Below, piece by piece: positions 6,851 through 9,834 of a DNA stretch of 9,834 nt (position 1 is its first letter; the number at the start of each line of letters is the position of its first letter). The stretch comes from CAJBLF01 sp964542965 (GTDB lineage: Bacteria; Patescibacteriota; Gracilibacteria; Absconditabacterales; Absconditicoccaceae). The stretch lies in the NCBI GenBank assembly GCA_964542965.1, contig CAZIVH010000033.1, positions 1 to 9,834 on the forward strand, in the 5' to 3' direction. The position numbers were made by a program, and so were the translations under genes. The notes under the pieces were generated by a model. That model was not told the origin of the DNA. It did not search any database and saw only the letters and a list, made by a program, of their open reading frames with translations.

Positions 6851-7450
6851 ATGGCAGATGAAATAGGAGGCGGTGGATTGGACGAGCTCAACGCCTGATG
6901 ACAAGTAAGGGAGGACACCAATAAGGTGACAGAAGAAGCAGTCAGGAGAATACAGGAAAATCAAAAAAAAGCCCAGCAAATAGGTCAAGATATCAAAAAA
7001 GACAAGGACACCAACAGTAAATTCGCAAAATTTTTGACATTTTTGCTGAAAGACATAAAAAACGATGCACTCATAAAACAAATCTATACCACATTTTTCA
7101 AAACTATCAATGAAGAGACGGCACTCACGCACATCAGGAAAAACATGAATACCATAGTAGTAGTGGGAATGTTTATGCCATTTTACCAAGGGGAAATCAA
7201 GGATCTATGATTGGATGCCGTCTACCAAGAAATATGGGACTTCGACGGAGAAGCGTATCTCACAAAATATATCGATTACGTTAAGGCGTTGCTGCCAAAA
7301 TATCACGACAACATCTCTATAGACAAAGAGCAATTCACCAAACTACTCACCTATATAGCAGAATATTATCAGCTCACGGAAAAATTATCTCCAGAAAATG
7401 CTGTAGAGTTCGAGAATACCATCAAAAAAGAGCTTGCTTTGAACGAATAG
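6851..7450 (+). CDS. Hypothetical helical protein, 199 aa
   Basis: I do not recognise this protein. With UGA as Gly (residues 16, 17 and 120) the frame runs from the ATG at 6851 to TAG. It begins with a Gly-rich segment (IGGGGLDELNAGG) and continues with a charged, Gln/Lys-rich helix at about 20-55 that could form a coiled coil. A mixed hydrophobic helical region follows at about 57-125 and includes IVVVGMFMPF, and then an acidic helical C-terminal part rich in Tyr and Glu. There is no signal peptide and no clear transmembrane helix. A strong terminator follows 28 bases after the stop, so the gene forms its own transcription unit, divergent from the tRNA cluster. The start has no Shine-Dalgarno sequence and the nearest upstream TATAAT is at 6771-6776. 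Confidence 0.82.
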
Positions 7451-7478
7451 CTATCAAAATAGACAATTAAAACATTTT

Positions 7479-7505
7479 TAGGGTTTTTGTCAACCCTATT
7501 TTTTT
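7479..7505 (+). terminator. Rho-independent terminator
   Basis: A 7-bp perfect stem (TAGGGTT / AACCCTA) with a 6-base loop (TTTGTC) is followed at once by seven T and then ATTTAT. It lies 28 bases after the stop of the 199-residue gene and before the promoter of the large coiled-coil gene, so it separates two units on the same strand. Confidence 0.88.
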
Positions 7506-7521
7506 ATTTATAGCAAGTTTT

Positions 7522-7550
7522 TTGGTATTTCTCTTTTTTGTGGATATACT
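7522..7550 (+). promoter_or_regulatory. Predicted promoter of the large coiled-coil gene
   Basis: TTGGTA (7522-7527), a 17-base spacer and TATACT (7545-7550) lie just after the terminator and 32 bases before the ATG at 7583. The -10 box is the same TATACT hexamer as in the surface-protein promoter. The -35 match is moderate. Confidence 0.5.
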
Positions 7551-7582
7551 TAAGTGTACAAAATTTTATTTAGACTACTGGG

Positions 7583-9834
7583 ATGGCAATCACAAAACAG
7601 TTAGAAATCCAACAAGCAGTAGAGTGAGAAAAGTTCAACAAAACCGTACAGACTTTTCAGGAATTCAAGAAAGAATTAGTCCTTAATGGAATTAATGATA
7701 TCTTTTCCAGTATGACGATAAAGCAAGACAAGACAAAATATATCTTTGCTTCAGGTGGAGAGAATCTTTTTGCTATAGACGGAAAGGTTAATCTCGTAAG
7801 CCGGTTGCAAAAATTTTATACAGAGAAATGATTGACAGAACAAAGTACAGAAGAAGAAAAGGTATTGATAAGATTGGAAGGTCTAGAACTCCAGCATATC
7901 ACAGCAAAAACCCAAGAAGAGTTATCGCTATTACAGGAAGATATCAATAAGACGAATAATCTCTCCGAAAGAGCGACAAACATAGAGAACCTGAAATACA
8001 AAGTCGAAAGGCTTATCAATACGTTTGAACAAGAAAAAGATCTTGCAAAAGAATCATCAAGACGATTCAGCAGCAAATACAATAAGATGGATGATAATCT
8101 CTGGAAAATACACAAAACAGAGATAGAAAGACGTCTCAAAGAGCTTAACAAGATCAAAGAACAGATTGAACGATTGGCAAACAACAAAGATAAAACCTAC
8201 GAAATCGAACGAGATATCGATGCAGCTAGCAACACCAAAGAAGTCAGCAAAGTCAAAGAAGTGAAGATGGATGACGTAAATGCCATGGATATGAAGATGA
8301 CGCTCAAACAATTGAACGATAGGATAGAAGAGATATCAAATGAGGTTCCAGATTTCATTACAGCAAGAAATGATATCATCCTAGAAAAATGAGACACTAA
8401 CCCATATTATGAAATCATCGTAAACGACAAGAAGGATGCAAAAAAACTCATCAAATCACTCAAAAAGGTGAACAACGAATATATTATTCTCGATAAACTG
8501 GAATTGAAATGAACAAAAAGACAGGAACTTAGCCAAGATCTACAAGACTTGGAAACATATCTGAACAAGGTGATAGACAATCCTGATACCTTCAAACCAT
8601 CAGAGAATCCATTTGTCCCTACACATGCAGCTGAATTTGCGGAATTGGTAAAGATAGATCCTACATTATCAGATTTCGCAAGAATGAACAAGACCAAAAA
8701 AGGCGAAACGACAGAGACAGCAGAAACAGCAGCAGGAACAGAGACTACGGAAGAGGCTGCAGACAAAGAAAGTACAAAAAAAGAAAAGAAAGCATATGTA
8801 GAAAGCGATTATGAATCAGGAAGGGATGCATTTGAAAAATGAGGTATAGGAGGTTTGATGAAACATCGGATCGATCAGACGAATATGAAACCAGAACAGA
8901 AGCAATTCCGGTGAGGAGTTGGAAATCTGGCTCTGACAGGAGGTATCATCTTCGTAGGACGAAAAATGATTTCCAGCGCATTCAAATTGTTGGGGAAAAA
9001 AGGAAGAAGCGAAGAAAATCTAGGAAAGAACCTCTGATGGCTTCTATGACCTACAGCGCTCATTTTCGGAGCACAAGCACGAAGCGGAGAATGACCATTG
9101 AGTCTCTTCAAATGAGGAGTATTGACCGAAAAGCTTTCAGGAATCTTTGGAGGAAAAAAAGAAACCAGCGATGAAGAAAGCGATACGTCGATTACCTATA
9201 AAGCATTCCCATGAGCGACAGCACTTTTTGGTAGTATGAATTATGGAGACATGAAGCAATACCTAATCCAAGACGGAGATAAAATGAAAATTGATCCTGA
9301 TAAATACGATGCTTTGCTTGCAACATTCAAGACTGGAACAAGAAAGAACGCAGCAGCAGCAGAATTTTTAGAGACCATAGGCAAAAACGATGACAAAAAT
9401 CTGATACATCTCGCATTAGATGGAATGGATGTTTCGTGGGATGAGATTCAAGATGATTCGAAAAGTACAGAACCGTTCAGCGAAAAAGCAGGACCTGCTA
9501 TAGTAAGATTACGTTCTATCACTACATATATGGAAGAAAAAGGATATAATAAAATCAACCCTGAGACAATGAAACTCGTAGAAAATTATGTAAAGAAAGG
9601 AGATAAAGCAGACTATGATCTCGAAGGACTCGACGAAAGAGGCGATGTCTTCTACAAGGATACAGAAGTAGTAGATAAGACAGGTCTTGAGACAAAGATA
9701 ACTGCAATTGCAGGAACTGATCTTCAAAGAAAAGAAGATCTCTTGTTGGCAATCAATACCTTCTACGAACAGATGCCAAACGCAAGCAAAAAAATAGATA
9801 TAGTAGGAACACGGCCAAAAGTGATGTTCACGAC
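7583..9834 (+). CDS. Large coiled-coil protein with Gly-rich hydrophobic module, at least 750 aa, 3' end outside window
   Basis: The frame stays open from the ATG at 7583 to the window edge with 11 UGA glycines (residues 15, 83, 270, 310, 420, 444, 485, 489, 504, 511 and 544). I do not recognise the family. Residues 1-83 form a small mixed domain. About 84-265 is a long Lys/Glu/Leu-rich coiled coil. About 372-403 is a low-complexity Thr/Glu/Ala then Lys linker. About 420-515 is rich in Gly with two hydrophobic stretches (around LTGGIIFVG at 452-460 and LGWLLGPTALIFGA at 484-497), possibly membrane-inserting. Beyond 545 the protein is soluble, acidic and helical. There is no signal peptide. 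Seven of the eleven UGA codons lie in residues 420-544. The ATG is preceded by GACTACTGGG, with no Shine-Dalgarno sequence. Confidence 0.82.

Noticed and set aside
8839..9174. 111-codon Arg/Lys-rich plus-strand open frame
   Set aside because: It is a shifted frame of the large coiled-coil gene, whose correct frame is open under table 25 from 7583 to the window end.

Overview
The window comes from a bacterium that reads UGA as glycine (translation table 25), which points to Absconditabacteria (SR1) or Gracilibacteria (BD1-5/GN02). Under the standard code nearly every gene looks broken. With UGA as Gly, ten long or recognisable coding regions appear. Together they contain 49 in-frame UGA codons, and the nine that terminate inside the window all stop at UAA or UAG. 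The UGA codons fall on glycines that family knowledge predicts: the YIG glycine of a GIY-YIG nuclease, the GSYDP glycine of ribosomal protein S16, and the CPxGAIEL glycine of a ferredoxin. The sequence does not let me choose between the two phyla. The DNA is A+T-rich, and no start codon has a clear Shine-Dalgarno sequence.

Layout. (1) 1-4232, plus strand: a predicted HExxH zinc-metallopeptidase-like protein (58-1212) and a 963-residue secreted surface protein (1341-4232) with an SLH-like N-terminus, thrombospondin-type-3 calcium repeats and PKD-like domains. Each has its own promoter, and the two promoters share an identical 13-mer at and after the -35 box. The surface-protein leader also carries four tandem heptamers. 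(2) 4248-6725, minus strand: a compact cluster that reads, in transcription order, tRNA-Ser(GCU), a broken tRNA-Met copy, a GIY-YIG nuclease, intact tRNA-Met(CAU), rpmG (L33), rpsP (S16), a two-helix membrane protein, a four-helix membrane protein with a His-rich tail, and a small 4Fe-4S ferredoxin. (3) 6851-9834, plus strand: a 199-residue hypothetical protein with a strong rho-independent terminator, then a very large coiled-coil protein that runs off the end of the window.

The minus-strand block looks like a translation-related operon that continues into membrane and redox genes. The most unusual local structure is the GIY-YIG gene flanked by direct repeats of the tRNA-Met 5' half. In one copy, part of the D arm and anticodon stem is replaced by a perfect CCCCGA/TCGGGG hairpin, which suggests a small mobile or duplicated unit at a tRNA gene. 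The surface protein is a candidate for cell-cell or host contact, but that role is inferred only from its domains.
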